A DNA stretch of 64,000 bases from Rhizoctonia solani (taxonomy: Eukaryota; Basidiomycota; Agaricomycetes; Cantharellales; Ceratobasidiaceae), in the NCBI RefSeq assembly GCF_016906535.1, contig NC_057373.1, positions 2,604,001 through 2,668,000 on the forward strand. Reading direction: 5' to 3'. This document shows, in pieces, positions 23,563 through 35,288 of this stretch. Made by a program: the position numbers and the translations under genes. Within the stretch, counting starts at the first letter, position 1; each line of letters begins with the position of its first letter. The notes beneath the pieces were generated by a model. It searched no databases, was not told the DNA's origin, and worked only from the letters and a program-made list of their open reading frames with translations.

Positions 23563-26500
23563 ATGTCTGCCATGGAAGAAGATACCAAAGACGAAGGGGC
23601 GTTGCTTGAGCAATTATCTTCTGTGTTAACTGAACTCCAAGAAAACCCATACGACCTTGCCAAACATTATGAACATATTCGGCTGGCTAGTTCGCTCCCT
23701 GGCATGGAGGAACAGGCTATCTCAGCCAGGGAAATGATGATTGAAACATGGGCTTCCTCAGAAGGTGAGAGACGCGTAACTTCATCCAGTATTATACTTA
23801 TCGTTTGTAGATGTATGGCTACCCTTGCTCGATCACAAGATTGCTGCCGCTGGAAATCTAACAACTGAAGGCTTTAACGAGATAACCACATGGTTCGAAA
23901 AAGCCGAAGCGGATTATTTCTGTGAGTCCGGCGAATAAAACCATATGTTCATTCTTCTAATACTATAACTAAACTTAGCCATCGAAATCCTACGCAAGCA
24001 CATGGAGTTCATCCTCAACGCTTCCACATCCGGTAGTGATGAAATACAAGCGTTTCTGACACGCGATACAGTCCGAGAGCTATTGAAAGAAATAGTACTA
24101 AAAGGGTCGGGGCATATAACCAAGTGCAATATTCTATGGGACAAATGGATTGCTTGGGAGATGGAATGTTTCTCGGATTCATCTCATACTCCAGAAGACG
24201 TTGCACGCGTACAGGCCACTCTCCTCTCCCGACTTCATACCCCTCATTCTGGGCTTGACAATGCACTACAAGAATATTCCACCTTTGTTTCAACCCATCT
24301 ACCGGATTCCAGTTATGAGGAGCTCCTAGTAGCAGCAAGCAAAGCTAGAAGCGAACCCCAGAAGAAGTTTGGATGGCGCGAACGATGGGAAACGTCCATT
24401 CAGCAAGCTGAAGATTCTCCAGCAATTTATGCTCAATATATTGATTACGAATGGAGGCGACCTGACCCTACTTTTTTGGTCCCATTATATGAACGAGCAA
24501 TCGCGGCCACCGCTGCGCGAAGAATGGAGCCTGGCGGGGAGGAAACACTACAGAGGTTTTGGGCGGGATTATACAAGGCTGTGGTATGTTTGAACTTGGT
24601 GCACTTGATTTTCCATAACATTTTTGTTCTAGCAAAAATCTGCAGAAATGAGGGCAAAGGCTATGCACATCAAACGTTCGAAGAAAAAACGTGATGAGGA
24701 TATGGACGAAGAAGTATTGGAGGATCTTGAGGATATTCAAGTACGCGCAACTCTAGTTGTGATGCGGGCGATACGGAGCGTCCCATTCTCAAGCTCTATC
24801 TGGGCATCACATATCTTGAATGCAGTGAGTCACTGTCATATATCGACTGTGTTTCTATTTACTAAAACAACTCAAAGGGTACATCTGCCACAAATGACGC
24901 CACAGCCACCATGGCTTCTGTAGACGGTAAGGTGGACGCTGATCTAGACTAGATAAATCAACTTAATCACTATACTACAGTATTAACTGATCGTGCGTTG
25001 ACGCTCCTTCGACTAAAAGGTGCCGATAGTGAGGCGTTCGTTGAAGTTGGGCTCGCAAGTGCGGACGCACTAAAGGTACGCCTTCAAACAGAGGATGGAG
25101 CCGGTAAGTTAAATATAATGCCGTAAAAGAAGTATTTTATTAACAGAGGTACAGATGAAACTATATTTGGGGGTATCGTTACCACTCTTCCAAAGTGCAT
25201 AGATGCGGTTCGCCAAGGTAACGAAATTTAGTTACATGTTATATTGATGAGCGCTTTAAGGTTTATTTACTCTAGCCAGCAAGGATGGCGATAGACTTTT
25301 GCGGCTTGAACAGTACCTATATGCGGCAGTATGACCATCCTTATTTTGTCACCGCAAGCGCTTACCATCTCACTAGTACACAAGACTTATTCAAGGCGCC
25401 GATTTCGGAGAATTGGCGGTCGATCTATTGAAAACCACCGAAGAACATTACAAGGGTAGCTATTTGGCATGTACATTGCGAGCCACGGACCTAATGTAAG
25501 TTTCTTTGATTTAACTACCAGGAGCATAGCATAAATACTTTGTTTGTTTGTTCAGTCAACGCGGTGAAGTGGTCCAAGCACGCGATGTCTACAAACGTGG
25601 TGCAAGCCGACCGTTGGACTGGCCAGAACAAGTGTGGGATAATTGGATTCTGTTCGAACACATATTTGGGGACCAGTCGAGTCTTGAGGCCGCGCAAGAG
25701 GTTGTCGACAAGCAAAGGGCAATCGTAATGAAGAAGCGTCAAAAGGTATGGCCAAGTCATATTTTTTTAGGAGGTGACACGAGCTGATTTTGGCTTAGGA
25801 AGCTGCGAAAGCTGCAGAAGCTTACGCTGCTGCCAATCCTGTTGCTACTACCACCGAAACTGAAGCCGTCGAAGATCAACCTCAAGACGAAAATGTAATG
25901 GACGTCGATGAAGGAATACAAGATAATCGAAAACGCAAGGCCGAATCCCCGATCATAAAACGAGTTGCACAGGAACCCACTCAAAAGAAGGCCAAGGCTG
26001 GTGAGCGACGTACACTTATGCATAATTAACGTGGCTAATCGAAGGTTAAGATACCACGACACTGAAGAGGTGCGCTCTCAAAAATCAAAATCGCCACTTT
26101 TTAAATAATATCTTTCACAGGGACCGAGAGAATAGTACCGTTTTCGTGACTGATATGCCCGCAGGAATTGATCAAGAGGAAATTCAACAACTCTTCCGTG
26201 ATGTAAGTTATACAATTTTACCTGCTCTATCTTTCTAAGCTAAACCTGGGCAGTGCGGTGAGATTCGAGAAATCAAGATTATGCAAGTTGAAAGCGAGCC
26301 TATTGTGACCGTAGAATTCATGGACCGAGTAAGCTTCCTATCTTGATCCCAGACTGCAGTTGGTTGATGCGCCACTTAGGAAAGCGTTCCTGCCGCCTTG
26401 ACAAAAGACAAAAAGCGACTCAACGATACTGAAATCAGTGTTCATCTGGCTTGGAAATCAACACTGTACATAACTAACTTCCTCGAGAGTACCGACGACG

Positions 26501-27750
26501 CCGAGATTCGCAAAATGTTTTCACCGGTATGTATGCACCTAGCAGTAGTTCATTTTGGATAGTTACGCATATAGTCAGTTTGGGAAAATTCTCGATGTCC
26601 GATGGCCCAGTAAGAAATTCAAAACGACTCGTCGGTTTTGCTACCTGCAATACACATCGCCTGTACGTCATTTTTTCCCCGACGGGCACTCCAGAGGCTT
26701 ACGCTATTGCATATAGGCAGCAGCCCAAGCAGCGCTCTCGCTCCACAACAAAGAACTAGCCCCCAACCAACGAATGAGCGTGTATATCTCCAACCCAGAG
26801 CGGAAAAAAGAACGCACAGATGCCGGGGCAGATCAACGTGAGATATACATCGCAGGTCTATCGAAACTTTCGACCCGTGCCGACTTGGAGCAGCTGTTTG
26901 GTCAATTTGGGGCGATCAAGGAGATTAGGATTGCTACCGAGACAGACGGGAGCGCCAAGGGTTATGCATTTGTAGAGTTTGAGCAGGAGGCAAGTAGGGG
27001 TCTTTCGTGCTGTTTAGGTTGGTACTGACTTGGATATGCAAGTCATCGGCATCTCAGGCGTTGAGTATGAACAACCATGAACTCAAGAAGCGTAGAATTG
27101 CCGTGACGATCGCTGACTCCCGTGTTCACGCAAAGCACAAGTACGCGCGCCCAAACTGTCATATTCTCTTTTACCCTTGAGCTGACGTTTAAACAGGAAT
27201 GACGAACACGCCGGTCTATCCCGCAAAGCAGAACAGCGCACCCGCAGCCTACGTGTCAAGAACGTCCCGGCAGATGCAACCGATGGGCTCTTGCAACAGA
27301 CCTTTGAAAAGCTGGCGCCTGTTGTGAGCGTGCAGGTTCAAGAGGGAAAGGGCGAGGCGGTTGTGGAACTGAAGCATGCCTCGGTGCGTTTTGAATCTGA
27401 CTGGCATCCAGCCTCATGGGGACCAGGTCGAATTGACTGTTTTGGCTTGATTTTAGGACGTTGGGAAACTGTTGCTCCTCACTGAGCCAATTACGTTCAA
27501 CGGCGTGGCCCTGGGGCTTAGTGAAGAGTCTGCAAGCAAGGCGCCCTCCAAACCTAACGCTGCGTTCGTACCTCGCGCTGCTGGATCCAGGCCCCGAGCA
27601 GGATTGGGGAGCAAAAAAGCCGGAATCGGGGCCATCTCTGCATCAAATCCACCACCAGCCTCAGTTCCAGCTTCCGCTTCGGCTCCTTCGGCAGGAGGTA
27701 GCGGAAAGAATCAAGATGATTTCAGGAACATGCTCTTGGGGAAGAAGTAA
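23563..27750 (+). CDS. PRP24: U4/U6 snRNA-annealing splicing factor PRP24/SART3
   Basis: Recycles spliceosomes by annealing U6 to U4 snRNA. Start MSAMEEDTKDEGALLEQLSS. The N-terminal half is helical HAT-type repeats (for example ITKCNILWDKWIAWEMECF and VYAQYIDYEWRRPDPTF-like units; DVYKRGASRPLDWPEQVWDN). A Lys/Glu-rich nuclear-type linker precedes four RRM-like domains from about 26.1 kb: STVFVTDMPAGIDQEEIQ, STLYITNFLESTDDAEIR, REIYIAGLSKLSTRADLEQ and SLRVKNVPADATDGLLQ. It ends KNQDDFRNMLLGKK, the short C-terminal motif that contacts the Lsm2-8 ring. HAT plus RRMs is the SART3-type layout of most fungi and animals, not the short budding yeast form. About 1,000 residues and many introns; some HAT-region joins are approximate. 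Confidence 0.93.
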
Positions 27751-27931
27751 TCGAGTTAAATTAGGTGGGGCGCAAAACAACAATGAGCAAAATGAAGACA
27801 ATAGGTTGTACACTATACATTGTTGCCTTTTACAAATCAAACATACTCGTCGTGTAACACTCTGTTGGGTGCCCGTTGTGTGCGATCTCGTGGTATGATA
27901 CCTGCAATAGTTCCATTGTAGTGATCTACCT

Positions 27932-29802
27932 TTACTTGCATCGTTGCGCAACGATATTCGGTCCGTGTTCCTTCCACTCTTCCTTGCTGATCCATAGCTG
28001 GTGGAATGTCCCGAGACTAGCCAGAATACTTCCACCAAGCCATGGTGCGAACCTTCGTTCAGAAGGGTTTCCGGGAGCATGAATTTTGAGTTTAGACTGC
28101 GAGCCAAGTTCATGTTAGTATCCGTCTACTCTCAACACAACAGCCAAGCAACATACCTGAATCTGCAGCGGCAATGGTCGTCAGCATGGTACTCAAAAAG
28201 TACAGAAAGCAAAACACTTACGCCACCGGCTAGCCTCATCAGCTCGTTATTGATCCTATCCGCCATGCCCGGCAGCAAGCTGTTTCCACCAGTAAGGACG
28301 ACATTGTTTAATAGAGCCGGTCGAAGGTCTGGCTCTGTAGCGTTCAGACACGCATGGATGAGTTGGGGGAGAGTTGGGGGGAGTTGGGGTCCGCCCTGTT
28401 TCGAATGGATGTGTTAGTAGATGTGCAGAGGGTGTACAGATATTATTTGGGGCCAGGAGGAAGAAAGTAGATGCTTACTCCAAGATGATGATGCGTAAAG
28501 TACACTTCTCCAGGTATGAAGCGTTCAGACGAAAACACCGAGCTGAATCCCGTCGGAAATTCATAATGTCGCGGAGGACGCATCGCAGCATGTCTAAATC
28601 GGCCGCATGGCCAGTAAAGGTTGGCAAGGGGGTCAAGTACAAGGGAATGGCGGGGTCAGTTCAAGTTCGATCAAAGAATACAAAGAAACGCACTGATCGT
28701 TCCATCCTTGATCTAACACGCCGACGCATCCATTGATCCATTCCTCGACTTCGCGATTTTCGGCCCACGATAGCCATGTTTTGGTTGTCCCTGGCTGGCG
28801 CTCCGGCCGCAGTGCAAAGGAGGGGGGCATGTTTACTTCAACGGGCTGAATATACATCAAATGAATGGGCGTGAATAGAGAACCAGTTAGTGATGTCGAA
28901 TTGTTGGGGGAAGAGCGGAAAAGGACTGACCTGTTTGGAAGCAATGAGCTGGTGAGGTACGAGTGAAGCTCCTGGTCTTCCAACATTTGCGTTCCCGTTG
29001 GAAAGCATCGTGAACGCGGTTGTTTGTGCAAGTGGAGGAAGAGGAGATTGTGCAATTCCTAAACGATTCACAGTTATTACAATATGTACCGAATCATTAA
29101 CCTTGCGCACCTTTTCTCAGTACAAAGCCATCCGAGACGGGGACAACGCTCGCGACACTCTTTCCGATATCAATAACGAGCGCCGTGCCTTTTCCAGCAG
29201 CAAAGCTGACAAATAAATTAATATAGGACTGTTTCAAGTGTAGTGAGGTGCACATACGCGCTAAGCACACCATTGTTGGCGATATAAAATGCTGGGACCT
29301 GGAACTCTTCAAACAGAATCTCGGCCATTCGTTCACGGTTAGCTTGTGTGTTCCATGCAGGCTCAGTCATAAGCACAGGATGCTCGGCCGGGTCACAATG
29401 CAGCGAACGGTTGATTGCATGGTTAATAATCGCAGGAACAGGGGTCCAATCGTAGACTAGAGAGCCCATGAACTTTCGAGCTTCGACTCTTGTCTAAAAA
29501 ACTCACCAATGCCGTTCTGGAGGGGATTGCCAACCTCCATACCATCGCGCCAGAGACTAACGCCCTCATCTCCGAGATGAATCCTGACTTCCTTGTTGTT
29601 CTCGTCTCCAGAGTAGTGGGTAGTGTATCCAAATGTCGTCGGAAACACGGCTTTGGGTATGTCGTCCCCCGCGTACCCTGCTCGCGTCGTGGATGTCCCA
29701 ATATCCAGCACAAGCGCCGATACTTCGTCTATTTTGATATTAGTACATACACACGGACGCTCAAAATACCTGAATTGACTTGCCTCCTCCGTACGCGACC
29801 AT
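27932..29802 (-). CDS. ARP4: Actin-related protein ARP4
   Basis: Nuclear actin-related subunit of the NuA4, INO80 and SWR1 chromatin complexes. The start at 29802 gives MVAYGG, joined by a GC-AG intron (29729-29783) to [20 protein letters not shown]. This matches the ARP4/BAF53 N-terminus and its first ATP-binding loop. Further conserved pieces are [52 protein letters not shown] and [11 protein letters not shown], the second phosphate loop [40 protein letters not shown], and the C-terminal [20 protein letters not shown]. It ends [12 protein letters not shown]. About 450 residues. It starts only 145 bp from the divergent ERB1 start. Confidence 0.94.
29729..29783 (-). other. GC-AG intron in ARP4
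   Basis: Minus-strand donor G|GCAAGT, acceptor AAATAG, 55 nt, with TACTAAT branch point. It joins MVAYGG to DEVSALV; no GT donor gives the right phase. Confidence 0.8.
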
Positions 29803-29947
29803 CGTAAACAAGTCAGATTGCAAGTTGTTGTCTGGGCGCTTAGTAGTATAACCAAAACACCCCCGATATAGCACAGCCACACGGCGCTTGATTCAAGAAA
29901 TTTGGTTCTGCTCTCGATCGTCTAGTGCTCGTGTCTATTTCTTATTT

Positions 29948-32484
29948 ATGGCTCCCAAGACGAATGGAGTTGCCAATGGCAAGGCAGCAAACAGAAAGCG
30001 AAAAGACTTGGAAGAAGAGGAGGAAGAGCAGTTGGGAGCGAGCCTAGATATGCCTGTGCCTAGCGATTCGGAGGACGACCATGACGGCGAGGAGTCTGAC
30101 GGAGAGGCAGATGAATTTCCCGAGATTGACCCTGCTAGTTCAAGTGAGGATGAGGGAGAAAATGAGTCAGAATCGGAGGAAACAGACCACTCGGAAGACG
30201 AGGAGAGCAGCAGCGATGCCGAGTCCGACGGTCCTATACCCATTGGCGGCAAAGTTATTACCTCTGAAATTACGGGTCAGCCAAAACGAGTCTATAACCC
30301 CATTGAACCAGACTATGACTCGGACTCATCCACCGAAGAGGTAATTATCTCTTTATCTGTGTATTTCAGCTAATTGACTTTTGGTGCTAGGATCCAAACA
30401 GAATAGGCAACGTCCCCGCGCATTGGTATGATGACCTCCCACACATTGGGTACACTATCGACGGGAAGAAAGTCCTTCGTCCTGCTCGAGGCGACGAGCT
30501 TGACAAATTCCTGTCGACCGTCGAGGATCCTTCGTCATGGACCAGTGCACTCGACAAGTCTACTATGAAAGATGTTCAGCTGTCCGCTCAGGAGCTCGAT
30601 ATCATCAGGAGGCTACAAGAGGGCGAAAACCCCGACGCTGGATACAATCCGTACGAACCGACCGTTGAATGGTTCACAGGCAAGGGTAAAGAGGAAATTA
30701 TGCCTCTCAGTGCAAGGCCTGAACCCAAACGACGATTCGTCCCCAGTAAATGGGAGAAACAAAAAGTGAGTCCTATGCCCGGTTGGCTCGCATAAACTGA
30801 CTACATGCGTGCTATAGGTTATGAAGATCGTCCGTGCAATCCGGGCTGGCCGAATTATACCCCGAAAACCGACCACCGCGGACTCTGCGCCCCGATTCTA
30901 CGAACTCTGGTCCACTCCTGCAGATGCAGACCATCAACCGCCCCTACCAGCTCCTAAACCATCCCTTCCAACAACTGCAGAGTCGTACAATCCACCCGAA
31001 GAGTACCTCCCCACCCCCGAAGAAACGAAAGAATGGGAAGAAACAGAAAAACAAGACCGCGAACAAAACTTCTTGTCTAAAAAATACTCGGCCTTGCGCT
31101 TGGTTCCTGCTTACCAGCAATTTGCTCAAGAACGCTTCGAACGACTTTTGGACCTTTATTTGGCCCCAAGAGTACAGCGTAAAAAGCTAAACATCGATCC
31201 TAACTCGCTTATCCCCACGCTGCCGAGCCCCGCAAGCTTGCGGCCATTCCCTACGCACGAAGCTTCGAGGTCTGATGTAGCTAATACACGAGTGCGGTGC
31301 GCGGCTGTGAGTCCGGACGGAGCGTGGATTCTTACAGGCGATGAGAGTGGGATTGTGAGGCTATGGGAGATGCTCATTGGGAGAGAAGCCGCCAAGTGGA
31401 CGTTCGAAGGCAGAATCGGGGCGGTGGCCTGGTCTCCTCGTACCGACGCGAGCTTCTTTGTCGTTGGAGTGTAAGTGTCTTTTGGATTCGTCTCGAAACG
31501 ATATTAATTCGGAACGTTTTAGGGAGGATACGATACATTATCTCATTCCGCCGTTTATTTCGCCGGCTGTTCACAAATTTACATTGTCCTTGCTCAACCC
31601 AGCTAATTTACCACCTCGTCCAGAGAGCTCATCTCCCTCGCTTAAATGGACGGTTCCAAACACCAAAACAGCATCCCAATATGTGCTCAGTGTATTATTA
31701 CCAGCCGGATCAGGTCTCCCAAAACAAATCGTCTTTCATCGAAAGGGCGACTATTTTGCTTCTGTCTGTAAGTTATTTTTGTATCGGCGTGTCTCCGTGC
31801 CTTGGTGACCAAGTTGGGTTCGGAATTGTAGCCGGGAACGAAAGTCAGGGTGCAGTCTGGATACACCAGACGAGCAAACGCCACTCCCAGGCCCCGTTCC
31901 GTAAAGTCAAGGGCGCAGTTCAATGCGTACTGTTTCATCCCACAAAACCGCATTTCTTTGTCGCCGTAAGTTTAATTTGGTGCCATCTTCCGAGTTGACA
32001 GAATCTAATTTTTTCAATACAACAAATACAGACCCAAAGATATGTTCGCCTGTACGACCTCGCTGCGCAAAAATTGCTCAAGACGCTTATGCCGGGTATT
32101 CGTTGGATATCAAGCATGGATGTCCATCCTTCCGGGGACCATATCGTCGTCGGGGGATACGACCGCAAGCTTTGCTGGTTCGACCTCGAGCTGAGTTCCA
32201 AACCGTATAAAGTCCTGCGATACCACTCGCGTGCAATCCGGTCCCTACGGTTTCACGCAACGCAGCCTCTGTTTGCGTCCGCTAGCGACGACGGCACGGT
32301 TCAAGTGTTCCATGCGCGGGTGTACAATGATTTAATGACGGATCCATTAATCGTGCCGCTCAAAGTGTTGAGGGGACACCGTATCGTCGACGGGCTGGGT
32401 GTCTTGGACATTGCATGGGGTCCGCAGTTGGCGTGGTTGGCGAGCGCCGGAGCGGACGGAAGCGTCCGGCTGTGGTGCAACTAA
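29948..32484 (+). CDS. ERB1: Ribosome biogenesis protein ERB1 (BOP1)
   Basis: Nucleolar scaffold of the PeBoW complex (NOP7-ERB1-YTM1) needed for 27S pre-rRNA processing and 60S assembly. The N-terminus is MAPKTNGVANGKAANRKRKD, then a long acidic Ser/Glu/Asp tract. The BOP1NT domain follows (RIGNVPAHWYDDLPHIGYTI, EWFTGKGKEEIMPLSARPEP, KIVRAIRAGRIIPRKP, then APRFYELWSTP). The C-terminal half is a WD40 propeller, for example RCAAVSPDGAWILTGDESG, GIRWISSMDVHPSGDHIVVG, RSLRFHATQPLFASASDDG and ASAGADGSVRLWCN at the stop. About 765 residues, four introns. All diagnostic segments are present. Confidence 0.97.
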
Positions 32485-32943
32485 ACATGGATATTCAGTC
32501 AGTCATTTATAGAGATGAAGGGGAGGGGAGGGGGACTGATTGGCGTTACCAAGGAAGACGCCGAATTTGCAATGGCCACGTGTGGATATGTATGTCTCTG
32601 TGCGGTGGGAGACGAGGTGGTACTTGTCCACCACCGCACCCTCGGTGTCCACCTTGCCCTTTTGCCTTTGTTTTCTTCTTCTCTCTCGTGCTACTAGTTT
32701 GCTCTGAATACTATATAAAACACAGAAAATTGATAAATATCCCAACTTTTTTTTTCTCTGATTCTTTTAACTTTTGACAACCCCCTCTGCGTCTCGCTCG
32801 ACCCGACTCCACTCGACTAATAGCCCACTTTTGCACTCGACTTGCTGACTTCTGCGCTTGATCGCATATCTATCCAACTCGACTCGTTGCTGCGAATTTT
32901 AACCTTCATTCATTGACTCTAGCCTATACACATATCCGCCACT
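32485..32943. promoter_or_regulatory. Upstream region of the Q-rich gene
   Basis: TATATAAAA at 32712-32720 followed by a T/C-rich stretch leading to the ATG at 32944. This looks like a TATA box with a pyrimidine-rich leader of up to about 200 nt. Confidence 0.5.
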
Positions 32944-34595
32944 ATGCAGACGCAAGGAAACAGCCGTGCCTCCCTTCTGGCCAATCTGCGGACTGGCGGA
33001 GTGCGCTCAGTGTCTGGGGTCCCCCACTCTGCGGGGCCTACGACCACCTCGTTCCAAGTACCCCGGTTCTCGCAGTCGCATGCGATCTACGAAGACGACG
33101 ATGATGCGATCGCAGCGCAGATGCAGCACCTCAACTTTGCTTCCAATGCCGCCATGGGCCCTCGCGCCATGATCAACGGTCCTATGACCGCTGGACTGGC
33201 TGGTCCTAATCAGTTCCAGCAGCAACAGATTATGATGCAGATGATGCTCCAGCAGCAGCAAGGGATGGGCATGGGTACGTCTTGATTCTGAAAATTTTCC
33301 ACCAAGCCACGCTGATCCCGCATTGATAGGACTGAGCGCCGAGCAGCAGGCTTTGCAGCTCCAGCTCCAAAACGAGATCTTGATCCTTCAGGTGAGATGA
33401 TCTTGCAGACCAATTAGGTATTCTCTGACGCTTTGCTCATCCCCTTGTTTGATTGGCTCAGGCAAAGCAGCAGCAGCAGCAACAGCAGTTCCAAGCTCAG
33501 ATCCTCGCTCAGGCGCAGGCTCAACAGGCTCAGCTCCAGGCTCAGATTCAGGCCGCACAGGCTGCCCAACAGGCCCAATCTGGTCTCAACAACACTCGTT
33601 TGAACCCCGTCATCAACCGCCGTGTCTCGGCCGCCAATGCCGTCCCATCCACTGCTGGTCCCCTCCAGACGTCGTTCAATCTCGGGAACGCTCCCGCCCC
33701 TCGTCGTACGATGTCCATCGACCAGGACCCGGCCCCCATGACAGCTGCGATTGGCGGCCGCTTTGGTACTCGTGCTCCAAGCCTCTCAGCTACGACTGGG
33801 CTTAATCCTAATGCGGCTGCCTTTTCATTTGGAGCCCGTGTCGGATCGCCCACCAAGGAGAACCGTGAAGTCCAGGCCCATAGTGCAAGCGGGAGCCCGC
33901 CCCACCCGGCGACAACTGTCATCAGCGGTGGCACCTCGCTTGGGGGAGCTTCTGCGCCAGCTCCTACTGCCAACAGGTCCCAATCCGACCCCTCCTGGCG
34001 TCGTCCTTCCCAGTCTTCGTCCCCCGAGTCTCAGCCTCAGCGCCTGAGCCCGCCGGTCCGTGATCAATCTCCCATTTCACGTGCTCGTCCCCAACCGCTC
34101 AGGTTCATTTCGGGTCTGTCCACGACTGCGGAAGCTCCCCAAAGCTCTCCCAGCTCCCCCGAGCCTGATGTTGTTGCGACAGGCACTGACGGAGTCCAGA
34201 CGATCTTGATTGATAATGGCCATAGCACCGGAAGCCGTAGCCCGTCGTCCAATTCCCCAACAACCCCTGTTGGGGGCGAGCCTCTCCCCGGACGCGAAGA
34301 AGCCTCGAAGCGTCTCTATGAGGGTCTTGGGATGGGCCGTTCCTTACCTACGAGCCAGAGCCAATTGTCTTCGGCAATGGGATCAAGTGCTTCCCTGAGC
34401 AGCCTTAGCGGTGCCTCTACCCCTGCTCGCGCTGTTTCCCAGGCTGTCCGCCAACCCCGCGGACCTCCGAGCGAAGTCAGCGAGCTCGGCCCACGCAACT
34501 TTGCATCTCGTGTACGTTCCAAGGCTATCGGCGGGCTTGAGGCCATGATGCTCGCCCGTAACCGCCGTCAGGGGCTCGACGTCGAGGCGTTCTAA
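32944..34595 (+). CDS. Uncharacterised glutamine- and serine/proline-rich protein
   Basis: Not recognised; probably a conserved basidiomycete protein. It starts MQTQGNSRASLLANLRTGGV. Two introns (after QQQQGMGMG near 33273, and after QNEILILQ near 33391) join to AKQQQQQQQFQAQILAQAQ. Residues about 95-185 are a Gln/Met/Ala-rich helix-forming tract. The rest is Ser/Pro-rich and probably disordered, with repeated SP/TP sites (VGSPTKENREV, SSPESQPQRLSPPV). A more ordered C-terminus holds GREEASKRLYEGLGMGRS and ASRVRSKAIGGLEAMMLARN, ending RRQGLDVEAF. About 510 residues. Codon use is more C-ending than in neighbours, which suggests good expression. RNA-binding or translation-linked roles are possible for such proteins but not shown. 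Confidence 0.85.
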
Positions 34596-35288
34596 GACGC
34601 AAAATTAGTCACTATTTTTTATTTTATTCAGCGCGTTTGGCATTCAGCGTGAGCGCGTCTGATAAAGCATGTAGGAGGACGCCGCGCGCTCCTCCCAGGT
34701 TGCAACAAAGAAATATAATGTAGTGGAAATGCCAATGCAATTCCAACGCAATCCTTAAACCTTTTCCCCTTCCTCTCTTTCCCCTTCTTTGAATTTTGTT
34801 TTGTTTTTCTCGCCCTGAACCAAACCAGCTCGCCTGGTTTTCCCTCTCGTTGATTCTAACCCCTTACCTCTGTTTGATAGTACCTGTAATACCACCATCC
34901 ACCTGTCCGGGGGCGGTGCTGACCATCGTCCGTCTTGCTCTTATTCTCTTTACTCACGGACGCCTCCGCCCTGTGTTTCTCTGGTTTATCCCCTCCTTGC
35001 GTTATTCTTTGTGTTTAAGTACCCTGTCGTATGCAATCTTGGTTTTAGTACTGAAGTGGATTGCGTATACTTGTGTATTTGTTGATTGAATCTTTTTTGC
35101 TCGTTTGGTGTAATATGCATGGCTTGCGATAAGGAATTGATCGAAGCGGCTAAATTGGCACGAGCTTCGATGAGGCCATCCATGTGAGCAATGAGCTCTT
35201 AGTGCGCGGATAGCGCAAAGTCCGCATTTGCCCTCCACGAATGTGTCGTAAGCCCCAAATAATCTCCTACCTCTAGCGCACGACCACC
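34596..35288. other. Intergenic region, Q-rich gene to dipeptidase 1
   Basis: About 690 bp of mainly T/C-rich DNA. An open frame at 34796-35089 codes a hydrophobic, low-complexity peptide typical of pyrimidine-rich noncoding DNA. No gene supported. Confidence 0.45.

Noticed and set aside
33548..33973. Long antisense ORF within the Q-rich gene
   Set aside because: Mirror of a GC-biased, low-complexity coding exon; composition explains the open frame.
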